A DNA stretch of 64,000 nucleotides from Austropuccinia psidii (taxonomy: Eukaryota > Basidiomycota > Pucciniomycetes > Pucciniales > Sphaerophragmiaceae), in the NCBI GenBank assembly GCA_023105745.1, contig JALGQZ010000011.1, forward strand, positions 49,648,698 through 49,712,697, read 5' to 3'. The position numbers were made by a program, and so were the translations under genes. Under the pieces are notes generated by a model, which was not told the DNA's origin, ran no database searches, and saw only the letters and a list, made by a program, of their open reading frames with translations. Numbering within the stretch: the stretch's first letter is position 1; every line of letters begins with the position of its first letter. Shown here piece by piece: positions 47,667 to 60,900 of the stretch.

Positions 47667-48745
47667 GGTCTCGCCATTCACAATAAATTTCAATGGAACC
47701 TTTTAGCACTAATGAAATTGTCTTTTGGAAAAAAAATTTTAACAATAATAATAAAAACCTAATAAAACATACTCTCATATGAGTATGCTTGAGCAGTTTT
47801 CCTTCTCAATCTTACACTCTAATCTGCAAATATCAGCTATAAGCTCTATAAATGATAGGTAAAACTTTCAATTCATATTCTCAGGTCTTTATACAAAGAA
47901 TCTCAAAAGCATCCAACCCTTTTCCAAAATTGAAACATGTCATCCATAGCTCTAAATCAATTAGCTCATAGCTTCATAAAGTAAAAAATTTCTCAACTTG
48001 GTCAATTTTCTCATGCCATGAGTGAAAAAGATAGTGATCAAAATCTTTCAAAAAGTAGGAATTCGCTTTGATTTCAAAAGTTTAGAATTTTTAATTATTG
48101 GTATTTAATAGTGACCTTTGAGATTTTTAGATATTTAATTCTTCCATAGAACTCAAACATAATTTTGAAATTGAATATTGAAATATAAAAACTATGCTTC
48201 CAATTGAGACGAAAAGTACTAGTTCAATTTTCCATATTTTTACATTCAATTTTGAATTTGCTTTGGATAGTTTATAAGCTCAACTAGTGGTATGAATTTT
48301 TCCCTAAAAACACCTTTTGCATGAAGTCATTTGAACAAAATGGTATTCAGACAGTTGAGGAAACAAGCAAAATCTTTTGCCATGATTCTTCCAACATATC
48401 ATTTTAATTCTTGATGTGATTTTTTCGATTATTGATCTTGAGAATTTATGCACCTGGTTTTTGGCGACCTATTTTATCTTAATGACAAGCCCTTGAGTTT
48501 CCAATCAATCCTGGCTTGTGGAAGCCAAGGATTAATTAGTGTTGATAATGAATTTTAAACGAATTGCATAAATTGAGTCACAAAACTCAGTTTTTTTGCG
48601 AGGTTATGACTTTTTCCACAAACGAAACGACGAGATACCCACAAAAATATTTAGAAAGCAGCAGAAGAACTCATTTCGGATCTATCAAAACAGATTGGAA
48701 CTGTCTTGTTTGTTTAAGGAATCGATAACTCAAAACCACCTGAAG
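47667..48745. other. Upstream region of YAH1, no gene seen
   Basis: AT-rich from 47667 to about 48420, then of more even composition up to the YAH1 start, as expected for promoter and 5' untranslated sequence. The frame upstream of 48746 is open to about 48596 but contains no ATG. Confidence 0.6.
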
Positions 48746-49702
48746 ATGAGCTGTTTGGGGGCACGTTTAACGCAGTCATTCCTGCTGAAGAATCTTCAGC
48801 CAAGGATTTTATCAACACCACTTCAATCGCGAAATCTACAGCGAAAATTCCATCTAACTCCATGTTGGTTACTTCATTAAATCTCTCGAACACCTGTTTT
48901 CATTTTCTTTTGAAAAGAAAAACTGGTTTTAATCTTTCCTTGATAGTTGGTTGACAGGTCTAAACCTTTAACACAGCATCGTTACATGGCGGCAAAGGCA
49001 GACCACCGCCGGGAACTGGGTACGTAGGGTACTTTGAGCGCTGCATCAGAAAGTCGAACTTACCAGCAGTATTTTTGGATAGAATCAAAATCAAGTTTAA
49101 AAATCATAAGGGCGAGTTGATTAAAGAGGTAGAAGGAAATGAAGGAGACGATATTGTGGATTTGTCTTGGGAATGGGATTTGGATATTGAAGGTACGATC
49201 AGCATATTTTTCCTTAGAATTTCTCTTTCTAGACATATCCTTTGCTCACGCCATGATTTTATGTGTCTTGAATGACTTGTCATTTTCACTGATGGGTAGC
49301 GGCATGCGAAAAGTCCGTGGCTTGCTCGACATGTCACTGCATTTTCGAACCAGACGTCTTCAACCAACTACCCGAACCTAGCGAAGACGAGGAGGATATG
49401 CTGGATCTTGCTTTTGGTCTAACTGACACGTTCGTTCTAACTAACTTCCTTAGAATTACTTGCTCAATGTCGACATATCTGGATGTAATTATCTCATTAA
49501 TCTTGGCTCTTTTCAATTCTCAGATCTCGATTAGGTTGCCAAGTCAAACTTACAAAGGATATGGATGGAACTACTATCACACTGCCCTCAGCAACAAGAA
49601 ATCTTAGAGTTGATGGTACATCTTTCGGAGTTATTTCCAATCGACATGGCTTTATTTGAGACTGACTACTTTTGCCTATTAGGTTCAAAGCCGTCGCACT
49701 GA
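48746..49702 (+). CDS. YAH1: Mitochondrial [2Fe-2S] ferredoxin (adrenodoxin-type)
   Basis: Six exons: 48746-48863, 48977-49019, 49083-49192, 49300-49429, 49524-49615, 49683-49702; together 513 nt, 170 residues. All introns are GT-AG and 63-113 bp. Residues 1-40 are rich in Arg, Leu and Ser and lack acidic residues, a matrix-targeting presequence. The ferredoxin fold starts near residue 54 (GIKIKF). Cluster ligands are Cys93, Cys99, Cys102 and Cys139 (C-x5-C-x2-C-x36-C). [19 protein letters not shown] and [13 protein letters not shown] are diagnostic of adrenodoxin-type ferredoxins. Yah1 passes electrons from ferredoxin reductase (Arh1) to Fe-S cluster assembly and heme A/ubiquinone synthesis in the mitochondrial matrix. 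Residue 91, usually Gly before Ala-Cys, is read as Ala. The start is the only ATG in frame. Appears intact. Confidence 0.95.
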
Positions 49703-50640
49703 TCCAACGTCGTCAAGTTATCTTGAGGACAAGCCAGCAAGCCTACCGCTTGAGAATTGCGACAATTGCTCTCAACCGAACATTTTGGGATGATAGCTAA
49801 TTAGCCTATCTTTTTATGATTATAAAAATGGTTCTGGTCGTTGGTAGAATTCCGTCACCATGTTCCCTTCATCGACTTCAATGTTACGCAAGACATGTTA
49901 ACGTTTAATATCCCAACCCGCGGAGGGTTGGCATTCATTTCTTACACAAATAGACTAATGTGTTTGCTTTTGTGGTAACAGAATTGGTGAAAAAGAGCTC
50001 TTTATTGAGTAGTGGAATGATCCGAGTGGCAATGCTTGTGGAACTTTTTGCGTGGCTAAATTCATGCTTTGATAGTACCCATCTTATGAGCTAAAAAATC
50101 AGTTAACACCATCTGAAAAATGTTAAGGTATGAAGAGGCGTGATCTTACGCGACCATAGCAGCTGCAACTTGGAGATGCCGTAACACACCCAACTCAAAA
50201 CGGAACAGAACACGTCATAGTGCAACTAGCAAAAAACTGATGGCTGCTGCCTACTCAAATGACACTGAATCCCTGATCATTTAGTCTATTGCTGCGACTC
50301 TCCCGATGCCAGAGCAAAGATTAAGTTGGGGTATATATGCATTGGATCTGAGTATGAAGCTACTCACCGGATAGTAACAGCCCTGAGGGCTGATATAGTT
50401 AGTTGCAAGATAGTCAAATTATCGCCACCTTGTGCCTCATTAACTCCCTATCAAGCCTTTTTCATGAATGAAGCCAATACTCTTAGTAAACAATCTCCTA
50501 TGTCTTCACTATTTTCATAGGGCTTTCTGTAAACAAGAATCAGGTTAGAATGGGTCTTTGGATTTTTTGTCAAACATACCGGGCGTCAGCAAGGTGGCAA
50601 GACAATAAAAGGATATTTTTGGAAGAACAAGTGTGACTTG
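49703..50640. other. YAH1 downstream region, no gene recognised
   Basis: Base composition is more even than the surrounding repeats. A perfect 7-bp hairpin (CCAACCC, GCGGA, GGGTTGG) is at 49913-49931 and may lie in the YAH1 3' untranslated region. 50100-50520 has mixed composition but no convincing exon on either strand; a frame at 50326-50520 starts without ATG and resembles nothing. It may be a non-coding transcript or the edge of an old gene. Confidence 0.5.
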
Positions 50641-53600
50641 TACAGGTTTTTTGACTACGTATTATTTCTTGGATTTTAAGGGGCTATCAAAGACGAAAGA
50701 AGAGAAATGTATTTATTATTTACGAAAAAAAAAGAAAGGGAAAAGAATCTAACCATAAGCAATGAAAGGATCACCTTTTTTGAGAAAAGAAAAGACAAGA
50801 ATCACTTGACACCCAAACCCAAAATATAAAGATTTCCTCACTCAGTACTTCATATTGAGTAGATAGACAGACACATCATCCAAAAAGTCAGAATTGGTCA
50901 AAGACTTTTCTAATGGTTTTTACTTGAAATAAACTCAAGCGTAAAAGGATAGAAAGTTGCTTTTTTTTTCTTTGGTGCAATTTATTTATTCATTTTGGGT
51001 AAAAAGGAGATTTTCTATTAACAATATTAACTTAGTAAGTCTTTTGAATGTGATGTGAACTTAATAATAATTAATGCCTAGAAGAAGAAAAAAACGGAAA
51101 GTTTATTTTTTAAACTTGGAATTATTAAAAAGAAGAAATATATCTTAAATCTATATTAAAATTTAACTGAAAAAAATATATATTTATACACCAAGTGTAA
51201 GCTTTTATAGCTCATAATAATTAATGAAAAGGTTTAACTATGGACTGGAAAATGATATGTGAGTTTTCTGTAGGTTACAAAATTTTCAATTTGGTAGATT
51301 GATTTTCTTATAGGTTTTATAAGTTAAGATCAGCTATGAGTTAAGAAAGCTTGTACTGAACACTTTTTTTTTCATTTTTTCAAAAAAAAAATAATAAATA
51401 AATAATAATAAAAATATTTTAAATTTTTAAATTCTTTCTTTTTTTAATAAAAAAATTTATTAAATTATTATTATTGAAAATAATTTTATTGAAAAAATTC
51501 ATTATTGAATTTATTTTTGATATTTTTTTATATGAATACATAAATTACTACATTATTATTATTATTTATAAAAAAGAAAAAGAATAAAAGAATAAAATGA
51601 TTAAAAAAAAATTGTATTTCTTTTTTTTTATAGTATTCAATGTTGTTTTTTTTAACAATGAATTGAATTGAATTTTTAAACCTTTCTTTCCTTTTTCAAA
51701 TTAAATGAATAAATAAATGTAGTCAACACCTGCATAAACCATACCTAATGGTTGACACAAGAGGCTATTGGTTAAAATAGGCTATGGCTTAAATTTTTGG
51801 AATTTACTATTGTAATTTTTAACAATTTTTCAAATTGAAAAGAAAGAATACATTGGATATATTAATACTAAAATAATTTAGTGTGTTTTAAATTACAATA
51901 ATTAAATGAAAAATATTAAAATAGGGGGTATCAAAATTACCTCAATCTAGTTGTTAAAAGAAACCCCTAGATTTTGTGAAATACACACCTTTTTAAAAGG
52001 AATTTTAATTTTCAAAAAAAAAATTGGGTTATTTTTAGGATCTGTATCAAACCTATAGCAAAATCATTCATATTATCAAACATCCCTGGTTTTATTCCAA
52101 AATTGATTTTGCTTCAAATTTATTTTATTTCCTATCCAAATAATTCTTATTTTAAATAATTGACAAATTAATTGCTTTTTACTAGAATTTTTCTCAAAAT
52201 CCTTAGCTCAAAAAAGTTTTTTTTTATATAAACTGTAAGCCCCCACCCTAAAATGAAATCTAAGACACCCACAACTCAGGTTAAACAAGCTGATTACCAG
52301 ATAATTACCACATGGTGATTGAATAAGGAAAATTATAATTCTATATCTGGTACATATGGTTCCACTCCTATTGGGAGGCCTCCTGCAAGTAAAATTAATG
52401 GCTTTAAATTTATGTCAAAATTATTGAAGATAGAATCAAATTCAAAGGGAAAACTAACTTCAAAGGAAATGTGTGATGGATTCAAAACCTATAACTCCAA
52501 TTATATGAAGGATAATAGCTTAGGATACTCAAACATATTTTGGATCAAGGAAAGTGATTAATCAAAGGGAGTAATTTGGTTGAAGAAAATATGGGAGCTT
52601 TAAGACCCTTTTAGTATTAATGGGATCTTCTTTCTGGAAAAAATCCAAGTACATGACCTATTTCTTAATTTGATTAAAAACATGGCTGGAAGAAGGTCTT
52701 GGATCCTATGGTGGTTGAAAAAATTACCAACAAGCCCAAGTCCTTATATCATTGCTGAAAGCCATGATAAATTAAATAATGATTATTTTGGTTTGTTTTT
52801 CTTGGCCATTACTAAATATCTCTTAGCCATCATTTCTCTCTTTTTGATCATGTTCATCCTTTAAAATGAAATTGGAAACCTCAATAAATTTTGCTTTCAT
52901 CCCCTACTTATCTACTTTGTCTTATAGTAACATAGCTGTATCCAATATAGTTAGATCTTCTAAAAACTTGAGGAAAAAAATAATCAATAAAAAAACTGTC
53001 AGATGAGAGCTAAAAAAATTATCTCTAAAAATTAAAGGTTTTAATCTGGATAATAAAAAAAACTTGGAGAAATTTTAAACATCTTTCACTAGTCCATCTA
53101 TTAGAAAATAATTTAAATTAAATTCTAATAGAGTAAAATTTCTGTTCTTTGAAAATAAATTACTAGTTTTATATGGTCAATTAAAAGATTTTATTTCTCT
53201 AAATTTATTCACTACTTTTTCTGAAACAACTTTATCTGTACAAAAGTCTTTTCAATTTCTTTCAAATTAGCTTTTTCAATATACAAAATTCCTATAAAGT
53301 ATTAAAAATAACTCATCTAAGATCTCTGGACTCATTTATAAATGAGGCTTGAGAAATTCCTCAATAAAAATTATATTTTTAGTAGATATTTAATTCATCA
53401 TAAGATTGAAAATTATTCAAATCAATGTAAGAAATTATGAGAAAAACTTTCAATAATTTAAAATTTCTTAGTTCACTTATTTAAAATTCTTTCAGAAAAT
53501 TTCTTTATTTATATTGAAAATCAATTCCAAAACCTAAAATTTCTGTTACTTAGTAACCAAACCTTTAATGAAGAAATGTTAACCATTACAGTTTACATTC

Positions 53601-56200
53601 AAAATTAACCTTCAATTTAAACAATTTATTCAATTTTCCACATAAAGATAAGTATTCTTATACTTTTTTCCTTTTAATTTTGTTTACAAACAATTATAGC
53701 CAATGGGAATCTGTTTTATTTATATTAGTGTTTATTTCAAAAATCTGTGACCACCTTCCTTTCCGAATTCCAATTTCTTGTTCTATTTGCACCCTTGAAC
53801 AAACTAAGCATACAGAGAACTTTGAATTTCTGGGATCATGAAATGAATTGTTATGGTACGCAGGTACAACAAAGAATGTGCTAGCATATTCTTAGTCATC
53901 TTAAAACTTATTAATTTATAATTTCCTTAAAAAAGATTCAATCTTTTGATAAATTGGATATTCATGACTTGTTTCAGAAAATTCAGAATTAACTGCAATA
54001 AACTTCTTGTTGGTATTACCAAAAAGTTTTAAAGAAAAATAATAAATAAAGATAAAATTTATATTTTAAATAAGAAGACAAAAAAATAACTCCTTTTTCA
54101 ATTAAAATAGTAATTATAATAAATTTACGACTCTTGACTTGATGGTATTGTGGTTCACTAACTAAAGTCAATCCATCCAGAAAATCCCTCCATTTTAATC
54201 ACCTGAGAGGTTTAAATATTCTCTTAATAGTTTTTCCAGGATATAAATAAATTTTAAAGTCCAAATACTAATTCCATAAATGAACTGGTATATGAGAATA
54301 TTGTTCTATAGTATAATCCAAAGATCTATTCCATTTTTTTCAATTGACATCCCATTATAATTGGAGCCAAGTCAGAAAAGGCCCACCAACATTTTTCAGG
54401 AAGGTCGACTTCGTTAATAAACTGAATTGTTCTGGAAAATCTGGAGATATTTACTTATATATTGAAGGAGATGGAATTAATTCTATTTTCCCTCAAATAA
54501 TTGTTTAAAGTAAATATCAGAAAGAGGAAATATATCGTCATTTTAATGTAGGGATTGATGTATGAATTGGTGTGGAATGAGATAACAATTTTTCATATAG
54601 AGACTTGAAAAGTAAAATTTGATCCTCAAGTTCAAGCTCATAATATCGTGTGAGAGATATTACCTAAAGTGAATCAAAATTTATGAAATACAGGCTCTGA
54701 AAATCTGTGGTGTTACCTAAGTAAAAGTTGAATACTTTTGAGAAGAAAGGTCAAACAAACATTTTAGTTTTAAATGAGTATTTGAAACTTAAAAGAATTT
54801 TTTTTTTTTTGAATGAAATAAGTCTTAATATATACCCTATCATTTAATGAAATTTTTCAAAAAAAGAAAAAAATGTTTCATAATGGCATATTTGTGAGTT
54901 TTGAGGGAATGAAATAGATGAATTTTTTAAAGGCTTCTTTGGCTAGCTTTGAAACCCCTTAATTTGTTCTTTTCAAAACAGAAAAGCACTATATCATTAA
55001 TCAAATAAGATTAGAGAAGTATCTAAAAATTATCAAATTAATTTTTTTTAATAATTATTTATTAAGGCACTGTTAAGATTTCTTGAACAATCCTCAATAC
55101 AATATTCCAGTTGATCAGCTTGGAATTAATTTCCATTAAAGAAAACTTTATAAGTATTTTAATGGAGTTATGTTCCTATTTCACACTTAGCCTTACATCA
55201 ATAAGATTTTAAATTTATTTTTCATCATCATCCATATGGGCTGGGTTAAATTGAACATCACCATGGTTATTATCACAGTTAAACTTCAAAAAATCTCTTC
55301 AAGTTGAATTATGAGAGTGAATTTCAGAATATGCATTTATAAATTCTCCTAGAATCTTTGTTTTTTGTGCATGAAGGATCCCACATCTTAGGAATTGGGA
55401 TTCACACATGAATTCATATTCAGATCAAAAAATTGGGTTCTGATTGGTCAACGCAGGAAGAGATTGATCATTGTTCAATGGAACAATTACTGTTTGTTTC
55501 TAGAAATCAGAAGTGATGGCTATTGTTATTTAGCTCTACTATTATATTGCATGATTATGAATAAGATATTTTTAGGGGTAAGAATAGTTGATTTATATAA
55601 TTGAATGAGGGACTAGAGTAATAAAATAGTATTAGGGGAATTTTTGTGGTGGTTTTGACAAAGAATTTGAAGATAATTAATTGGAATTTCTAGGATTATT
55701 TATGTATTTTACTTTTATAGTCGAAAAATCATTTATGATTTATGGAGGTAGGAAATTTTATGATTTTGTTATGGGTTTGCACAGGTTATGACTTTCTGCA
55801 GGTATGGGTTAGGCAGGTGTTTATTGTAATAAGTTTGTTTTTTTGATTTTGATTTTTTCCTCAAAAAATTTTATTTAATAAATTTGAATTTTTCAAGAAC
55901 TCTACATAATAAAAAAATAAACAAAAAAGATCATTTTCATTTTTTCATTGATATCGAATTTATTATCATCATTGTTGTTTTTACATATTTTTCAATTTAA
56001 TGATTATTCAAAATTTTAAGAGAAAAAACAAATAAACCAATATTTGACATTAATACCTAATTCCTTTTGTTTTGTATTTTTTTTTTTTTGTATTCCTTTC
56101 CAAAAAGGAAACAAAACAAAACTGAAGTAAAATCTTATTCGAAAAATCTAGAGCCAAACAAAAAAAAATCCAGGAAAACAAAAATATTATCATTAAAATC
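50641..56200. other. AT-rich intergenic stretch
   Basis: Long A and T runs and no recognisable protein. 52319-52864 has two short open frames (80 and 64 residues) separated by a stop and shift; they may be a transposon fragment, but no motif is visible. Confidence 0.6.
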
Positions 56201-57035
56201 TAATAAAACTGTCCTTTAAATGAAAAATTCATGTTCAACTGAAGGAAAAACTTTCGCCCAATCTTTTTTTTGTCTATACTAACATCAGGGATGGTGCAAA
56301 TGTCTGAAAAACTCTCGTTGAAAGTCGTGAAGTGATTAAAATTTTGTGGGAAACAGAAGCATATGGGATCAAGTCACCGCTTGAAGGAAAAACACAAGCC
56401 TTCAATGCATTCAAAAAATTAAAGTGAGAGTTTGAGTGAAAAGGAAAGAAAACTCTGTGGGGTGTGGGGTGTGGGGCAAGGTGGTTCCTTGGTGAAACGT
56501 GGATTGTTGGACATATTTGGTTGCTCCGTACTCAACCGACAACTGGCTGCCGCAACATGATGGACTCGGAAGCTAAACAAAACTTTCTACTTGAATCCCC
56601 AAGCCTGCCATGATAATCCGATGGGACAGGAAAAAAATACATAGAGTGTACTTGTAATAATGTATTTTTTCATCAAAAAGTATTCATTTATTAATACTGG
56701 CGCGAGAAAAATCATACATCCAGTTAGTATAGACCTGTTTGAAGGGTTACGCTCAAGAATTTTCTTTTATCAAATTAACAGACGATGTTGTAATCATGGC
56801 AAACATATTTACATAGTTATTTATATTTTTGAGGAATGAGGGAAGCGGAAAAAAAGCAAAATTCTTTACTCAATAAATTAGAGTAAAGCTTCTCTCTCGG
56901 TTTAGGGGTAATCTACATTCTGCTCTTTCTGGACCATATCTTAAAGAGAACAACCCATCTAAATTAAGATATCGAGAGAAAAAAGGCAAAGGAAAAGTTG
57001 AAAAAAAATAATAACATGAAAAATGAAAATATGGC
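56201..57035. other. SUI1 downstream region
   Basis: 56270-56640 is less AT-rich, with a GTGTGGGG repeat at 56458-56476. No exon with conserved motifs on either strand. It may include the 3' untranslated region of SUI1 or a non-coding RNA. Confidence 0.45.
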
Positions 57036-57637
57036 TTAGAAACCATGAATCTGAGTAAGATAAGTATAATCCAGTCAAACAATCGTAATGAATTAGTTAG
57101 TGTGGTACAAAAGAATTGGTTAAATTCAAAGCTACTGACCTTGATAGAGGCCTTGGCTAGATGATCGATAGGAATAAATCAAAAAACTTGGTTAGCTTGC
57201 TAGCAATTCATGAAGGGTGCGAAGGGCACTTCAATTCCAACTCACGAATCCCAGCCTCCACCAATAAGAGCAAGACCTTGTTGCGCTGGTCACCTTGTAA
57301 TTGGATAACTTGACCCAACTCTTCATCTTGTACCAACGTTCCATTACAAGCAAAGTCCTTCTTGAACGCCTTTAGAAGCTTCTTGGGGTCATATTCAGTA
57401 GGTAAACCTTGTAAGGTAGTTAAAGTCTTTCGACCGTTGCGCTGTTGGATTCGAATGTGCACGTATTCTGGGGCCTTGGTAGCTGATTGAGTACTAATCA
57501 AGTGATCGTCACCTACGTCGGCGAATGGATCTGGATGAAAACATGAAAGATTCCGCCATAAAATCAGTTAAATCGGCTTTTAGATAGGAGCCTCAGAATA
57601 GTAACCGACCGCGGGATGTAAGATTCTGAACGGACAT
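57036..57637 (-). CDS. SUI1: Translation initiation factor eIF1
   Basis: Four exons on the minus strand: 57637-57610, 57530-57246, 57156-57140 (17 nt) and 57050-57036; together 345 nt, 114 residues, the usual eIF1 length. Introns of 79, 89 and 89 bp are all GT-AG. DPFADVGDD near residue 10, YVHIRIQQRNGRKTLTT-LQG (residues 32-51), KKDFACNGT (66-74), GQVIQLQGDQRNKV (82-95) and the terminal IKIHGF are hallmarks of the SUI1 domain. eIF1 binds the 40S subunit near the P site in the 43S complex and enforces AUG selection. The C-terminal IHGF is only reached by splicing in the 17-nt exon; read-through of exon 2 gives a wrong tail ending at 57208. Appears intact. Confidence 0.95.
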
Positions 57638-57756
57638 GAAACGGCGGTCGATTGAAGGGATAGTTTATATGACTGGCAGGTCACCTAGAGCTTGTCGAAG
57701 AAAGTAAACTAGATGACGATGAAGATTTAAAATGTCAAGTTGAAAATGATAAGAGG
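57638..57756. promoter_or_regulatory. Possible bidirectional promoter between SUI1 and a small ORF
   Basis: 119 bp between the SUI1 start (minus) and the ATG at 57757 (plus). No clear TATA box in either direction. Short divergent spacing is common in compact fungal gene pairs, if the small ORF is real. Confidence 0.35.
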
Positions 57757-57987
57757 ATGGGTGCAACGAAATCGCAAGCGAAGGTGGGCGAGGGCGATAA
57801 ATCGACTGCAGCAGCTGGGGCTCAGACTGGGCGGGTCAAGGCGACGGTCAAGAGCGATCCGACCAGCCGAGGCAAGTCTCAAAGCGGGCGAGCAAGAAAG
57901 GCCACGGCTGACGGGCCTGAACAATGGCACTCAGCCAAAATGAACACAGGCCAGATCAACAAAGGAGGCTCTCTAACCGAAAAATGA
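57757..57987 (+). CDS. Small basic hypothetical protein
   Basis: 76 residues from ATG 57757 to TGA 57985, with GC-richer codons like SUI1 and unlike the surrounding AT-rich DNA. Rich in Lys, Arg, Ser, Ala, Gly and Thr, with no hydrophobic core, signal peptide or membrane segment, so probably disordered. Two other frames over the same stretch are also open (57740-57943 plus, 57930-57727 minus), so an open frame alone is weak evidence here. I chose this frame for its amino-acid composition and ATG. It could equally be transcribed leader of SUI1 read in antisense. Not recognised. Confidence 0.35.
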   Translation: MGATKSQAKVGEGDKSTAAAGAQTGRVKATVKSDPTSRGKSQSGRARKATADGPEQWHSAKMNTGQINKGGSLTEK

Positions 57988-60900
57988 GATTAGTTGAGCA
58001 GTTTGACCTTTCTTAATGACTTTTTGAGTGATTTAGCTAGAAATGAACATTTTTGAAAGTCATTTTAAGACTCTTTCAGCCAGACTTAGGGCCATATTCA
58101 GCTCATAGGCCTTCTGACAAGTAAAATAAGATCAACCAACAATGGAGTTTTTGAAAGGAAAAAATTATTAACTTGAAACCATAAAAAAGATGATAATGAA
58201 AGTCTGTTCAGCTTTAAATAATAATAACATATTTTTGTTTTAAAGGGAAAGGTAATCTTAGGATTTATGTAAAAAAATGTTGAATAATTTGACCTTTAGA
58301 TAATAGTTTATTTAAGCTGATTGGAAAGCAAGAGTAGTTTATATAATAATTCTTCCAAATAATTTATTAAAATAATTCGAATTTAAAGAGAAAATTAAAA
58401 GTGGATTTGGGAGAAAATAATAATTCAAACTCAATATATTTTTTTGAGAAAAAGAAGGGGAGAAAATTGATTTGATTAAGGAAAAGCCATTTGAACCAGA
58501 TTATTGTCTTTGGATGATTATTATTTTCAATGAAATTTTTATGAAAGCTTTATTGGCACATTTATGAAAATATTAGTATTTAATCCAAGAAACATTATAT
58601 TAGGGTCTTTTTTTATCTAAAGGAGTTTGCTTAGTACATCTTTGTTGTTTTACTATAAAAAAGCTATATAGTCTGACTCATAAGTCTTTTTGATGTTAAA
58701 ATTATTTTCTTTGGAAAGGGATGTTTGAATATTATCATAATAATTCAATTTTGAGAATTAATATATATGAAAAATGGAAATTAAAGTGAAACAATATTTA
58801 TGTGTAAGAATATTTAGTAAACAAAATTAGTCAATATTTTGACAGAAATATCGAATTTAAAAACCAAGTTCTTTGTTTGGAGAAAAATCTGAAATTGTTT
58901 TAAATGACTTCCTTGGGATTTAACCTAAATTATATTCTAAAAAACAAACTATTTTTACCTATCAGTTGAAGCTGTTTAACCATCTATTTTCCCCCAATTA
59001 AGTACTATATTCTCCTGATCCATCTTTATTAAAATCAAGCACGTAAATACACCATTCCATACAAAAACTCTTCAGTCCAATAAAATTCCTCAAAAAAAAT
59101 GATAAAACCTGATTCCAAATCATTGGTTCATTTTAAAAATACGGATTAATTGTGTATGATAAAGTGGCTTCTAATAAAGTGGTAATTAAATTCATCAAAA
59201 ATAATAGAATGACTTAATTTTCAGGCCAGTTTGGGTAAAAAGAAAGATCTGAGAAGGCTTAAAGCCTTATTTACTTTTCTTTCAAAAATAAAATTGAATA
59301 AAAAATATAATAGTTATATATCTCTCAATGAAAAATCTTGAATTTTTTTTATGATAATTCTCAAAAATAAATGAATTTATAAATTTTTTACTAGTTTGAG
59401 TGAAAAAAAGGAATTTTGAAAAGTTTTCAAGCTTTATCCTATTTTTATCATTTACAAAAAATGAAGAAAATAGATTATTTATATAGTTTTCACAAAAAAC
59501 CTCGATAAAAAGTATAATATATATATTTTTAGAGGTAATATTAATTAAATTATAAATATAAACTATATATTTCCAAATTGAAAATATTGAAAACAAAAAA
59601 AGATATTATATATATATTTTTTATGTATAATTTTTCACGAAAAGAAAGTAAATATTCCATTATTAGTAGAAAAGCTCAAAATTACTTACCTTTAAGGTGT
59701 GAAAAATAGCTAGAAAAAGTCCAATTAATCTTTAAACACCCTCTAAGAAGCTGAAAATGGCCCAAAATAGCTCAAAAAATCTATGATATAATCATAAAAT
59801 CTATAAAATTCAGTTTGACACAAAATTTGTGGTTAAGAAAAGCTTAAAAGGGCTCTCATATGATAACATGGTAGTTATTAATCTATTAAAAGCACCTGTT
59901 TCAATTATTCTTAATTGAATTGTCATAGTAATAGCTAAAGGAATCAGGATTATAATTTTATCTAGTTAATTCTAATAGTGATGACTTCCGTGACAGCTTT
60001 AATACACATTAATTTGAAAAAAAGTGGAAATTTTTTTCGGTTAGAAGACCTCCTTTGTCTTACTCCTGGGTAGTGGGTAAGCTTCAAAAAGAAAAACAGA
60101 GTGAAAAGTTTCACACCTGTGGTTCACATCTGGCCCCAAAGTTGCAATTAATTTTTATCATTGGGACCACAGGGTCAAAATGTTCTTCTGTAGACCTTTC
60201 AAAAATGTTCATGTTCTTCTGACACATAATAAGCTATACAAGATGTGTCTGGGAACCTTTTATTAGCCATTTTATGAGTATTTGAAGTATAGACAGGATT
60301 TAGGGTGGGTTGAAACCTCATAATCTAATTATGTCACCAAATATAACACAAAATATTCCTGTACCTATTTATGTGGGATTTTAACCTCAAATCCACAATA
60401 TATCTGTCAGTTTATAAGATAGTGATCTTAAAAGTGAGTAAAATTTCAATATTGTTACAATTATTAAAGTAGTTTGACTGAATTATGGCAAAAATATACA
60501 GGCTCAGAATATTTCTTACTTTGTGAAAAATAGTACTGTTCCTGTTATATGAGAGAGGTGTTAGTAATTTTCTTATCATTAAGAGGTAAAGGGCTAAAAA
60601 TTAAATCCTTGTGTAGCCCTATAAAAGGGCCTAAAAAAGTTATCATATCTGGTGGGCCCCCCATAAAAACTATAGAAGATATATTATCTGTGAGAAATAG
60701 CTGAATCATCTTTATTTATTTGTATAATAGTGGAATGTTACCTTTTGATCCAGTGAGGATAGAGTCTTGAAGCTAGTAAATTTGAATAGCCACTTTGAGA
60801 GATTCAATAAAATATGCCTCACTACGGGTCTGTGATTCAAAATAACTATTTCAGACAAGAGTTGAAAATCAAGTTTCATTTCCAGAAGGGGTTTAAAAGC

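Noticed and set aside
48596..48745. N-terminal extension of YAH1
   Set aside because: The frame is open but has no ATG; the presequence starting at 48746 is complete.
56280..56560. Minus-strand open stretch of about 85 codons behind SUI1
   Set aside because: No start codon, no motif, and an ordinary composition for read-through of untranslated sequence.
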